A stretch of DNA of 64,000 bases. Origin: Inonotus obliquus. Taxonomy: Eukaryota > Basidiomycota > Agaricomycetes > Hymenochaetales > Hymenochaetaceae. The stretch lies in contig JAJHTX010000001.1 in assembly GCA_032164295.1 (NCBI GenBank), forward strand, positions 62,001 to 126,000. The letters run 5' to 3'. Both the position numbers and the translations under genes were made by a program. Position 1 is the stretch's first letter, and every line of letters begins with the position of its first letter. The notes under the pieces are model-generated. The model saw only the letters and a program-made list of their open reading frames with translations, did not search any database and was not told the DNA's origin. Of the stretch, positions 10,234 through 19,201 are shown piece after piece.

Positions 10234-13200
10234 TTATATACCCTGTTCCTCGTGTGAACCCGTAGGTTTTCGCTTCGTTAACCGTCTACTTCTTTGCCGG
10301 ATGCGGCCTCCGTTCTCATCCCTTTTTATGGCATGATCAGGATTCCTCCTGATGTTGTCGTCGTCTTCCTCCCAATGTTGTTCCTTGGATAGTGGACTTT
10401 TGACTCTCTGGTATGTTTCTTCTAGATTATCCGTTCTCGATGAACCACTAGGATTGGTGTGTAATGGGTTATTTTCGTCATACGCGAAATCCTTTATTTT
10501 TATCGGGTTCCTGGTATTTATCATCCTTCTCTTGGCTGTTCGCTTTCCTTTCTCTTCGTTTTCGTTATTCCTTCTAATCCATCCGTCGATGTAATTTGGT
10601 TTCTCCGCTTGTGGGTGTTTCTGATAGTATTCCTCGATCTTTTCCGTGGCGTTTCCTAGGTTCCCTAATGGCTCCCATGAATCGTGTTCTGCCCCGTATC
10701 CCTTCCAATTTATTAAGAAGTAATATTTCCGTCCTGTTTTCCTTGAATTTAGTACCCTTTCTACTTCGTATTCGTCATCCTCTACAATGACTGGATTCGA
10801 AGGTACTTCTTGGTCTTCCGTGGTGTTATCTACTATTCTATCTTGGTATTTAATAAGATTACCTGCATATAATACTGGATGTATGCGCATCTTCTTTGGT
10901 AATTCTAGTTCGTAATTCAATGGCCCATGTTGTTTGATTATTCTATATGGTCCTAAATTCTTCGGCCCTATCTTTCGGCTGGGTACTACTATATTGTAGT
11001 TTCTAGCATCTATCATTACCTTATCTCCTACCTTGAATTCTAATTCTGCCCTCCTATGTTTATCGGTGTATCTCTTCATCTGTTCATTTGACGCCATCAG
11101 CGCTTGTTCTGCTTGTTTCTGTATCTCCCATACCTTTTTAATATATTCCTGTGCGTCTGGTGCGTTCGCTTGCCCCATGGGCAATATTTCCAATTTTCTT
11201 CCATAAAGGAGTTCAAATGGTGACTTCTTTATTGCTGCGTGTACTCTATTATTATAAGCAAACTCTGCCATGTGGATGTACTGCGCCCAGTTATCTTGCG
11301 CTGTGTTTACGTAATGCCTTAGGTATTGTTCTAGTTCCTGGTTTACTCTTTCGCTTTGCCCATCTGTTTGTGGGTGATGTGCCGTGCTAAGCGCATTGTC
11401 AATGTTCATGGCTTTATATACTTCTTGTGTAAAGTTGCTTGTAAACTGTGGGCCTCTGTCGCTAGTAATTCTTTCTGGTAGTCCGTGTTTCGTGAATACG
11501 TGGTCCAATAGCATCTTCGCTGTTTTCTTACTGTCTGTTTCTTTAGTACAGGGAATAAACGTTGCTATTTTTGAAAACCGGTCTACTACCACTAGTACCG
11601 CATCATAGCCCTCACTTTCTGGAAGTCCTGTGATGAAATCCATGGTGATATGTTTCCATGGTCCCGTTGGTATTTCCAATGGTTTCAGCGGTGGTTGTGT
11701 TCGTCCCCTCCTAGGTTTGTTCTTTTGACAAATGTGGCATGAGGCAACGTATTCCCTAATTTCTTCTTTCATATCCGGCCACCAATAGATTTCTTCTATT
11801 GCCGCTATCGTCTTGTCTGTTCCTGGATGTCCGCTCATTGGTGAGTCGTGGAAGGTATATAATACATCTCTTTTCCGGTCCTGTCCGGGTATTAATTTAT
11901 CGTTTGGTGGTACCATTCCTTCGCTTGCGCTGTTTCTAGCTTGTCGATCAAATATTTTTGGGTTGACGAATCTCTCGCTCGGTAATACGATCACGTCCTT
12001 GTTATCATTCTTTCCTTCGTCATATCCTGATCTCCTGGATAGCGCATCGGCCCTCGTGTTCTTGCTTCCTGGTCGATAATCGATTTTAAATTGATATCTA
12101 CTTAGTACGTCCGTGACCCATCGGGCCTGTTTTCGTCCGACTCGTTGCGCTTTCATGAAGGTCTTCAGGTTCAACGCGTCGCATAGTACTAAAATAGTAT
12201 GTTTCGCTCCTTCTAAATGGTGTCTCCAAGTAGTTAGGGCGATCACAATTGCGTACAGCTCCTTTTCGGATACTGGCCAGTTCCTTTCAGTTGTTGTAAA
12301 GGATCTCGTGAGATAGGCAATAGGATGTAGTTTTCCTTCGTGTTCTTGTGATAATACTGCTCCCATGCCATAGTCTGACGCATCTGTTTCTACTACGAAG
12401 GCTTTGTCATAGTCTGGTCTTCTTAATATTGGTCCTGTGATTACGGCCTTTTTCAGGGCTTCAAACGACCTTTGTTGCTCTTCTCCCCATACAAAGGCTT
12501 GTTTCTTGGATTCTAGTTTCTTCATCGGCCTTGCTATTGCTGCATAGTCCTTGACGAATTTCCTATAGAAATTACAAAATCCTGTAAATTTCTTTATATC
12601 CCGTTTGTTTTGCGGTACTGGCCATTCTTCTATTGCTTTGAGTTTGTACGGGTCCATTTTTAATCCGTCCTTGTTTACTATGAATCCCAGGTAGTCTAAT
12701 TCTTGCTTGTTAAAGAAGCATTTTTCCGGTTTCAGATAGAAGTCTGCTCTTCGTATCCGAGCTAGTACCTTCCTCGTTTTTTGTAACAGTTCTTCCTTTG
12801 TTTCGGCATAGATAATGATGTCATCTAGATAAATCATCACTCCATGGTTCAACATGTCTCCAAATAGTTCGTTCATAGCTCGTTGAAAGACTGCTGGCGA
12901 ATTCATCATTCCGAATTGCATTACCAATGGTTCAAATACTCCTTTATGTGTTCGGAATGCGGCTTTATGTTCGTCTCCTTCTTGGATTCGTATATTATTG
13001 TATCCTGACCGAAGGTCTAGCGTGGTGAACCATTTGGCCTTTCCCAAATTGTCGGGTAGCGTGTGCATAATGGGTATCGGGTATTGATCTACTTCACAAA
13101 CTGCATTTACTGGTCGGTAATCTATTACCATTCTTGCCCCTGCATCCTTCTTTCCGACGAAGAATACCGGCATTGCGTACTTTGAAGTGGATCTCCTGAT

Positions 13201-14799
13201 CCATCCTTTTGTCAAATTGTCTTCTATGAATTCTTCCACTGCTTTTTGTTCTAGTGGCGTTAGCGGATAAATGGTTCGTTTCGCTGTTGGTTCCTGTCCT
13301 TCTTTAAACACTATTTTCATATCCCATTGATTGTGCTTCGGTAGTCGTTTTGAATTGTTCTCGCTAAATATCTCCCCGAAACCCCATAGCTCCTTAGGCA
13401 CCAAGGATTTCCAATGCTTAGTCGTTCCTATTTGTGATCGTCCTTGTTCCCTTGCTTTTTCTTGGGAGTACTTTTGTGCCATACTGCTATACTTATTTAA
13501 TTTCTTAATTGCGGTTGTTTCCTGCTCGGTCCTTTCCTTTTTCATCCTGCTGTTTCGGCTATAATCTCGGTTTTGGGGTTTTTGATCGTTTACTTGTACA
13601 GTTATTCTCATGTTTCGGTCGTATACCACTTCTTCTGGTTTAGTTTTGTTTTCCCGGGCCTTTTGGTAACTCGTTTTCCTCTCTCTAGTTATTCTACTTC
13701 CGCCTTGCCCTACTTGGTGCATCTTTGGCGGTGGTTGCGGTGGTAATCTCTTACTCGGTGTTTCCCCGGATATTATTTGTTCTATGCTTGGGAGTGCTAT
13801 TTCCGTTCTTTCTGGTGATCTCGGCGGGTCTTCGAGATTTGTTTCCTCTAGTCTTTGCAGTTCTTCAGCTAATTTCCCAAAGTTTCTCAAGATTTGTTCT
13901 TGGAATTCGTCCCTTTCTTCCGTAGTTTCTTCTATTTCTTCGACTTCCTCTGGGTCGGATTCGATTCCTTCTTGCGACTCCCTATACTGCATTACTGGTG
14001 CTGGCAATACTGTGACGTCCTTAGGCGTTAGTGTGGTTGGCCGTATTCCTTCTGGAGGCACCACAATCACCGCGGTTTGTACGGACCTTGGTGGTGGTGT
14101 CGGTAGATTCCCTAAGCTTGCCTTTCCCATGGTATTCCACCTTATTGTTAATCCCGTGTCTCCTTCGGATTCGGACCCTTCTTCGGAGTCTCTTCGCCGT
14201 GGAGATCTAATTCTACGGGATTTTCTTCTTCTTTTCTGTTGATATCGAGCCATTCTCTCCATCGTTATCATATTCCGAGTTCCTAACAATTTGGCTTCCC
14301 CAAACCTAGTTGTTACCTTACCCGTTTCCCAGTTTATGACTGGCTTATAATTAGCTATCCAATCATTTCCTAATAAAAATTTGTCTCCTGTAGTTTCTAC
14401 TACTGCGAGTTCCATATTTCCTTTTGATGCTCCGGTATCCACCCATGCTCTAACGCTTTCCTTCCACCCGTTATTCGTTAGCGTTCCATCTGCATTTCTA
14501 ATTTGGGCAGGATTCTGTTTCTTTATTGTATCTAGTCCATATCGTTTGACGGTATTAGGACTAATCGTTGTTAATACTGATCCTGAGTCGATCATTGCTG
14601 TTATTGGCAGGTTTCTCTTTCCCCCCTGACTGAGGTATATCCTCAGTTTTGGATGATCGGTATTTGGTTTTACCGGGGTCGTCCATCGGCGTTTCCATTT
14701 CGCTTTTACCCGCGACCATCTTCCTTCTGGTTTCGTTATGGTCCCTTTCCTTGCGCGCTGATCAGCCGATTCGATCAGTCGCTTTCTTGAAAATCCTCT
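10234..14799 (-). CDS. pol: Pol: protease, reverse transcriptase, RNase H, integrase, chromodomain
   Basis: Numbering from an internal ATG at 14595 (1453 residues to the stop at 10234); the open frame starts about 68 codons earlier. Protease: IDSGS at the start of that numbering. Reverse transcriptase: YLDDIIIYA near residue 588 with the catalytic DD. RNase H: VETDASDYGMGAVLS near 737. Integrase: the zinc region around HICQKN near 957, then MDFITG, DRGPQF and QTDGQSERVNQ, which supply the D-D-E residues. Chromodomain near residues 1270-1325: YEVERVL, INWKGYG and SWEPLGNL. A chromodomain marks this as a chromovirus, a lineage whose integrase can be guided to particular chromatin. No stop or frameshift is seen, so the element looks able to move. 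A long basic tail follows the chromodomain. Confidence 0.95.
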   Translation of the reverse strand, partial: RGFSRKRLIESADQRARKGTITKPEGRWSRVKAKWKRRWTTPVKPNTDHPKLRIYLSQGGKRNLPITAMIDSGSVLTTISPNTVKRYGLDTIKKQNPAQIRNADGTLTNNGWKESVRAWVDTGASKGNMELAVVETTGDKFLLGNDWIANYKPVINWETGKVTTRFGEAKLLGTRNMITMERMARYQQKRRRKSRRIRSPRRRDSEEGSESEGDTGLTIRWNTMGKASLGNLPTPPPRSVQTAVIVVPPEGIRPTTLTPKDVTVLPAPVMQYRESQEGIESDPEEVEEIEETTEERDEFQEQILRNFGKLAEELQRLEETNLEDPPRSPERTEIALPSIEQIISGETPSKRLPPQPPPKMHQVGQGGSRITRERKTSYQKARENKTKPEEVVYDRNMRITVQVNDQKPQNRDYSRNSRMKKERTEQETTAIKKLNKYSSMAQKYSQEKAREQGRSQIGTTKHWKSLVPKELWGFGEIFSENNSKRLPKHNQWDMKIVFKEGQEPTAKRTIYPLTPLEQKAVEEFIEDNLTKGWIRRSTSKYAMPVFFVGKKDAGARMVIDYRPVNAVCEVDQYPIPIMHTLPDNLGKAKWFTTLDLRSGYNNIRIQEGDEHKAAFRTHKGVFEPLVMQFGMMNSPAVFQRAMNELFGDMLNHGVMIYLDDIIIYAETKEELLQKTRKVLARIRRADFYLKPEKCFFNKQELDYLGFIVNKDGLKMDPYKLKAIEEWPVPQNKRDIKKFTGFCNFYRKFVKDYAAIARPMKKLESKKQAFVWGEEQQRSFEALKKAVITGPILRRPDYDKAFVVETDASDYGMGAVLSQEHEGKLHPIAYLTRSFTTTERNWPVSEKELYAIVIALTTWRHHLEGAKHTILVLCDALNLKTFMKAQRVGRKQARWVTDVLSRYQFKIDYRPGSKNTRADALSRRSGYDEGKNDNKDVIVLPSERFVNPKIFDRQARNSASEGMVPPNDKLIPGQDRKRDVLYTFHDSPMSGHPGTDKTIAAIEEIYWWPDMKEEIREYVASCHICQKNKPRRGRTQPPLKPLEIPTGPWKHITMDFITGLPESEGYDAVLVVVDRFSKIATFIPCTKETDSKKTAKMLLDHVFTKHGLPERITSDRGPQFTSNFTQEVYKAMNIDNALSTAHHPQTDGQSERVNQELEQYLRHYVNTAQDNWAQYIHMAEFAYNNRVHAAIKKSPFELLYGRKLEILPMGQANAPDAQEYIKKVWEIQKQAEQALMASNEQMKRYTDKHRRAELEFKVGDKVMIDARNYNIVVPSRKIGPKNLGPYRIIKQHGPLNYELELPKKMRIHPVLYAGNLIKYQDRIVDNTTEDQEVPSNPVIVEDDEYEVERVLNSRKTGRKYYFLINWKGYGAEHDSWEPLGNLGNATEKIEEYYQKHPQAEKPNYIDGWIRRNNENEEKGKRTAKRRMINTRNPIKIKDFAYDENNPLHTNPSGSSRTDNLEETYQRVKSPLSKEQHWEEDDDNIRRNPDHAIKRDENGGRIRQRSRRLTKRKPTGSHEEQGI

Positions 14800-15713
14800 T
14801 TAGGTTCTCTTTCTTTCTCATTATCGCTAGCCTCGTTGGAGCCTTCATATTCCGATTCTTCTCCTATCAATCTTCTCTTGAATTTTTGATAGCCCGGTCT
14901 ACTCGGAGGTTTTCCTTCTCGTGGTTTCACTCTGCATTCTCTGGCAATGTGACCTGGTTTACCACATCTGTAACAACCCGTCGTATTCTTCGGTTTTTGG
15001 TTACTCCGGTACCTGGGTTTTCCTTTATTAGTCCTCTTTCTGAATTTTCGTACGTCTACGTCCATTGGGACTACATCGTCTTTTCTCCTCTGGGGTTTTT
15101 CCCAGTTGCTCGTGAAGGTCTTAGTCCTTGCCTTGGCGCCATATCTTGCGCCTTCTAGTGCTACTGCTCGGCTCATCCAGTTTGCTAGTGTCCATTTCGC
15201 GCTTTCCGTTTGTCCTGCTAACTGCGCATAAATATAATCTTTCATCCCTCTTCTGTATAATACTGTAAGTGCCTTATCCGGCCATACTGCCTTATCTAAT
15301 TCTGATACTATCTTTCCGAAATCACTATTGTACTGCAATATGGAGCCTTCTTGTACAATATTTACTAATTTATTCGTTGCGTCTTCTACAGGGTCATAGT
15401 ATTGTTTGTGGTTGCTCCTTATGTAGGTTAAGAATTCTTCAAACGTTTCCCATACTTGCCCTTTTCCTATCATATCTAGCGGATTTGTTTTTAACGCTGT
15501 GCTTACCCACGTGGCAGCCTTCTCTTCCATGCATTGGCACATGATGTAGGCTTTGTTACTATCTGTTAGTGCCGCTTGTTTGTTGCTCTGATTTTGCGCA
15601 TCCATCCATGCAAAATTACTAATCATCTTATTTATAAATACATCCACGTTCTCCTTATCTCTTCCTCTAAACTTCGGTGGTTTCTGCGACATACTCATTT
15701 GTAGGCTCGTCAT
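14775..15713 (-). CDS. gag: Gag polyprotein with CCHC zinc knuckle
   Basis: 312 residues from ATG 15713, the first ATG after the long leader. The structural protein packages element RNA into particles. Residues 20-170 have the helical capsid-like pattern of Ty3/gypsy Gag (for example the WETFEEFL..IRSNH stretch). Residues about 246-259 give CYRCGKPGHIAREC, a C-x2-C-x4-H-x4-C nucleic-acid-binding knuckle, followed by a basic segment and an acidic end. Its end overlaps the pol frame by 25 bases, with pol in the -1 frame. Confidence 0.92.
   Translation of the reverse strand: MTSLQMSMSQKPPKFRGRDKENVDVFINKMISNFAWMDAQNQSNKQAALTDSNKAYIMCQCMEEKAATWVSTALKTNPLDMIGKGQVWETFEEFLTYIRSNHKQYYDPVEDATNKLVNIVQEGSILQYNSDFGKIVSELDKAVWPDKALTVLYRRGMKDYIYAQLAGQTESAKWTLANWMSRAVALEGARYGAKARTKTFTSNWEKPQRRKDDVVPMDVDVRKFRKRTNKGKPRYRSNQKPKNTTGCYRCGKPGHIARECRVKPREGKPPSRPGYQKFKRRLIGEESEYEGSNEASDNEKEREPKEDFQESD
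14778..14799 (-). promoter_or_regulatory. Probable -1 frameshift window between gag and pol
   Basis: The pol frame is open from 14799, just after a TAA at 14800-14802, and gag ends at 14775. A run of four T (GATTTTC) lies in the overlap and would let a TTT codon slip back by one base. It is not a classical X-XXY-YYZ heptamer. No ATG for pol is found before the protease motif. Confidence 0.5.
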
Positions 15714-17271
15714 CTTCGCTTGAATCCCAAGTCAATCGGTCTCTCAGTTCTTGTTCCGAGATTTCGAGTTCTGCCGGGTCGAATTCTAGTAACGCTAAAT
15801 GCCTTCGATAATTGTCTTCTAGGTATTCGTCTTCTGTGGTATTGCTACTGTGGGCTTGACTAACGTTGCTGAATGGGCTGGAGAATTCTTCTGAATTGCC
15901 ACTGGTCGTGGATCCTGGGGAATAATACAATACCAACCTTCCTCTCGTTTCTACCTCTTCAATGATCCCCTGTTCTCGTTCGGTTTGGACTTCTCTGGTT
16001 TCTTCTTTCCTATTGTTTGCTTCCCTTTGTTCTCGGATTCGACCTATGATTCCTTTAGCTATTCTGTCCTGATCTGCTTTTCGATGATATTTGCGACTAA
16101 TGGTTATTGTTGGGATTTGTTCGTTTGTCGGTTTTAGTTCTTCTTGTAGCTCTGTAATTACTTCCTCGACTATCTCGTTTATGTTTAACCTAGCCAATCC
16201 TCGCAGGTCTATGCGGACGTTCCCTGCCTGATCTCGAGTAACGTTAATGCCGCTTGGTAGTCTTCTCCCGTTATCAAATGTAATCCCGGAGGTACTACTT
16301 TCTTGGTTAATGCCTTCTTCTTCTTCCGTGATGGTAGTTAGGTTCTCACTTTCGTTCTGGGCCCTGAAGTCGACTACGTGTAATTGTATCTCTCCTTCTT
16401 CCGGTTCCTCGTCTGGAATAGTGGGAATTGGCGAGTCTGGGTGCCTGTAACTTTCGTCTCCGTTGAAGTCCCTAAACCCGTTTGGTTCTGAATTTGCCCA
16501 ACGGCTCCCTGTTCCCCACTCTCCTCCGTTCTGCTCCGATTCGTTCGGTGATTCCCAACTGGCTTCGGACTGAGTTAGTTCCGGCGTTGGTTGATCTTGA
16601 TCGTCTCCTAATAACGATCCGACGGTGTTCCAGTCTTGTTGGATTTCCGCTTCCTCTCGCTGTCTTTCTTCTCCTTCCCACGCGGCGAGTGCGACTCTGA
16701 TATCCGACACTTGATTCCTTAGGCGTAGGAAGTTTGTCTCGATGCGGCTTACTTTATCTAATAATTCGCGCTGAAATTCGGCGTCTCGGTGTTCTCGGGC
16801 AGTCCACCGCTCTATGTGCTCTTCTTGTCTTCGCTGTAGCGTCTCGAAGGTGTGTTGTACTTCTCTCGTTATAGTCCGGAGGATGCCTAGCTCTGTCTGG
16901 TTGTACCTTACTAACGTTCTGGTGATATGGTGTGCCTCGTCGTTACTCCTGTGCCAGCGGCTATGTTTCTCGATATGTTGATTGAACTGATGGTCTAGGT
17001 ACACTCCCAACGCTTGATCCTTTTCAGCCTGTGTGTTGAGGATTAGTTCGATCCTTCCGGCCAATCGGTCCACTTGCGTTCCAATGGCAGTTGAGTAGTG
17101 ATATATCCCCCACTGCGTTGCGTAGGGTTCGTAAATAGACAGGTATTGAAGTAGTCTTGTTCCTCGTCTGAGCGCACTTGCGATCGCTGTCCTATAGTAG
17201 ATCGTACCAAATATGAATACTGTAACCAGCCCCGCGTATATTCCTTCGTAAGCCACTATAGTTATATTTAA
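15667..17271 (-). CDS. Leader open frame 2, no ATG: membrane segment, coiled coil, acidic tail
   Basis: Open for about 530 codons from after a TAA at 17272-17274 to a stop at 15667, overlapping the gag start by 47 bases in another frame. It contains no methionine at all. Counting from a GTG at 17256, residues about 7-21 are hydrophobic (YAGLVTVFIFGTIYY). Residues about 60-215 are rich in heptad-like Leu/Glu/Arg/Gln. The rest is a Glu/Ser/Asn-rich acidic region. Such a long frame would not stay open without selection for coding. gag lies in the +1 frame relative to it. Start codon and expression are unknown: GTG or another non-AUG codon, or splicing from an upstream ATG. No homologous family is recognised. 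Confidence 0.55.
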   Translation of the reverse strand, partial: LNITIVAYEGIYAGLVTVFIFGTIYYRTAIASALRRGTRLLQYLSIYEPYATQWGIYHYSTAIGTQVDRLAGRIELILNTQAEKDQALGVYLDHQFNQHIEKHSRWHRSNDEAHHITRTLVRYNQTELGILRTITREVQHTFETLQRRQEEHIERWTAREHRDAEFQRELLDKVSRIETNFLRLRNQVSDIRVALAAWEGEERQREEAEIQQDWNTVGSLLGDDQDQPTPELTQSEASWESPNESEQNGGEWGTGSRWANSEPNGFRDFNGDESYRHPDSPIPTIPDEEPEEGEIQLHVVDFRAQNESENLTTITEEEEGINQESSTSGITFDNGRRLPSGINVTRDQAGNVRIDLRGLARLNINEIVEEVITELQEELKPTNEQIPTITISRKYHRKADQDRIAKGIIGRIREQREANNRKEETREVQTEREQGIIEEVETRGRLVLYYSPGSTTSGNSEEFSSPFSNVSQAHSSNTTEDEYLEDNYRRHLALLEFDPAELEISEQELRDRLTWDSSEDDEPTNEYVAETTEV

Positions 17272-17298
17272 TTATGTATTCGGTTTTTTTTTTTGCGC

Positions 17299-17688
17299 TT
17301 ATACTTTACTTGCTTTTGCTTTCTCTTTCTTTCCGTTGAGTAGGGCTAGTAGTATTCGGTGTAATAGGTTGGCGTGTGCTTGCGCGGAGTACAACGTTCC
17401 TCCTCCGTTTTCTAGTGCTTTCTTAAATACCCTCTCGTGCGGTGTAGGTGATACTTTGCCTATAACCCTTCCTGTCTTGAAATGATCCCAGTAGAGATCT
17501 TGCCAAATTGGTTGCCTCGCTATTAGCTTCCACGCGTCTATATCTTTCGGCGCTCCTTGTTCTCGTTCCTGCGTTTGTTTTACACGCTCCAATGTTAACC
17601 CGACCTGTGGTTCTAGGTTTCGGTGGTTGTTACTGATGTCTATTTGCCGTTCCAGGTGGCCTACTGATTGGATAAGGGAATTATTCAA
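17299..17688 (-). CDS. Leader open frame 1, no ATG (129 codons)
   Basis: This frame is open between a TGA just upstream of 17688 and a stop at 17299. It has no methionine codon, so an AUG start is impossible in it. The predicted chain is polar, with a Glu/Gln-rich N-terminal part and a basic end (LLNGKKEKAKASKV). No family is recognised. It could be a coding exon reached by splicing or non-AUG initiation, or a chance frame helped by ATG avoidance. Confidence 0.35.
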   Translation of the reverse strand: MNNSLIQSVGHLERQIDISNNHRNLEPQVGLTLERVKQTQEREQGAPKDIDAWKLIARQPIWQDLYWDHFKTGRVIGKVSPTPHERVFKKALENGGGTLYSAQAHANLLHRILLALLNGKKEKAKASKV

Positions 17689-17770
17689 TCAGTCTATTTG
17701 AATGACTAGTTCGTGCTATCACAATTACCTTTATTGGCAATAGTCTGCGCTTGTTCCTTTAAGCTTGCCA

Positions 17771-17788
17771 AGAAGGGAGTTTAATCCA
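17771..17788 (-). other. Primer-binding-site candidate
   Basis: Two bases after the 5' LTR end the minus strand reads TGGATTAAACTCCCTTCT. TGG is the complement of a tRNA CCA end. I cannot name the tRNA; matching against the host tRNA set would decide. Confidence 0.55.
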
Positions 17789-18339
17789 GATGTTTATCTC
17801 CGTGGAGGGTTCGTTGATTCTTGATCGACGGACCAATCTGGCTAATTCCTCGGTTTGAGGGGTTAATCCAAATTCTACAATACTGGTTATGGAATTGCTA
17901 ATCACCTTAGTGGACTGTGTAGCTGATCCGATCTGAAACAACTAGCAACTAACTAATATTGCAGTTGAACCTGATACTATAATCGTACAGTATTAAGTTG
18001 GCGGGAATACGCGATTGTTATACTGATTGTTATTCACGATAAGGGAATATCGGGAATCGCACTACGTTGTGAGTAGCTCGTACCGTGCAGACAATAGGGA
18101 GAACAATCTAGTTGCAATCCGTATTTTAGCTTTACTTCGATTTCACACAATCGGTTCAGTTCAGCCGTGTCGCTACTGGTAATTTACTGGCTCGCAAGTA
18201 ATTGATGTTACGATTTAACTTAGGGACTTATGGTAGGGTCCCTTGACTTGGATTAAACTGCTAGGTCGGCTCTACGATGGCCTCCTGATATACTAATTTA
18301 CATGTGTGACGTTACTACCTTGTTACTTACTGTTTATGG

Positions 18340-18346
18340 TATTTAT
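18340..18346 (-). promoter_or_regulatory. TATA-like box in the 5' LTR
   Basis: ATAAATA on the minus strand, about 40 bases before the start of the ATG-free tract at 18300. The same site in the 3' LTR is 8527-8533. A start of transcription near 18310 would make everything up to gag an ATG-free leader. This is inferred from position only. Confidence 0.35.
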
Positions 18347-18439
18347 CTGTTTCTTCCTCCATGATACCTGGTCCGTGCTTTCTCTTTACTTCCTTCCTTA
18401 TTTCACTACCTCTGTATTACTAGCCTCTCTTTGATTAGT

Positions 18440-19201
18440 TTAGTGCAGTGGGCGGTACCATCTCGCAGATAGGTTTGATTCTTGTATAGGTAACGGCACT
18501 TGATCTAATTCAGCTATTCTAGGTAATTGCTGAGTCATCTGTCCTTGTATTTCGGGTCTCGTTGGTATCGGTCGTGGTACAGTCAGCCAGTTTCGAATAG
18601 TTTGCACTCGTGTATATCCTAGCGTTGTCCTGGCACGTTGTAGGTTTACCCCTTGTACTCCTTGTAGGTGTATTACTCCGCCGTACTGTTCTACCTTTAT
18701 TTCCATTATGGTATATCCATAAGGTAATCCTCGACTTATGTAATTCATTATCCAATGCCCCCAAGCATATGCAGTTCTCTCATTCGTTCCGGCTTGGTCT
18801 CGCTTGTAGGCAATGTCGACATCTACTATAGCTGCGTCGCATTGTTCGTGTCTTCCTTCCTGTGCTACGTTTCGTATTCCGATCATCATTACAAAGTGTC
18901 TGGCGTCGTAGGATAATACTCGTATCTCCCTTTCATAAGCTTTTTGTATTTGTTGGTTAGGGTCGTAGGTTAGTTCTACAAATCGACGTCGTATCATTAT
19001 ATCGGCTTGTCCGTTCATTATGTCCCCGTACGTGATCTCTCTGATTAATTCTCGCATTAGCCCTCCAGCTAGTTCTTTAGCTGGGCGGCACGTGTTGCAA
19101 CATCGTAGTATATTGCTTCGCGGTGTCGGTGGAACGATAGGCTGTTCTAGTACTTGTATTACTGCCGCTAACCGCTCTTGTATCCAACGTAGGACGCTCA
19201 T
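18440..19201 (-). CDS. LTR-encoded CxxCR protein (5' LTR copy)
   Basis: 253 residues from ATG at 19201, 43 bases inside the LTR. Residues about 33-55 give C-x2-C-R-x8-L-x5-R-E-I-T, followed by an RRRFVEL patch, an MMIGIRNV strand, IVDVDIAYKRD and a C-terminal region rich in Pro, Gln and Arg. No known family is recognised. A homologous frame sits in the older LTR-like remnant at 6320-7096, so this is a shared property of at least two related elements. Proteins encoded within an LTR are rare; mouse mammary tumour virus sag is the classic case. The frame lies upstream of the likely transcription start in this copy, so expression would more plausibly come from the 3' copy. Confidence 0.7.
   Translation of the reverse strand: MSVLRWIQERLAAVIQVLEQPIVPPTPRSNILRCCNTCRPAKELAGGLMRELIREITYGDIMNGQADIMIRRRFVELTYDPNQQIQKAYEREIRVLSYDARHFVMMIGIRNVAQEGRHEQCDAAIVDVDIAYKRDQAGTNERTAYAWGHWIMNYISRGLPYGYTIMEIKVEQYGGVIHLQGVQGVNLQRARTTLGYTRVQTIRNWLTVPRPIPTRPEIQGQMTQQLPRIAELDQVPLPIQESNLSARWYRPLH

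Larger units (their letters stand above)
15714..18300 (-). other. ATG-free leader, 2587 bases
   Basis: Scanning the plus strand for CAT, the complement of ATG, gives none between 15714 and 18300; the next ones are at 15711 (the gag start) and 18301. At a frequency of one in 64 about 40 would be expected. The opposite triplet is common in the same stretch (ATG occurs many times on the plus strand), so this is strand-specific avoidance and not base composition. The tract spans the 3' half of the 5' LTR, the primer site and the 129- and 529-codon open frames. Confidence 0.85.

Noticed and set aside
10352..14629. Several plus-strand open frames of 60-152 codons
   Set aside because: They lie antisense to the intact pol frame and carry only its mirrored composition.
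17283..17294. T run as the poly(A) tail of an inserted non-LTR element
   Set aside because: No target duplication and no adjacent element; it lies in the gypsy leader.
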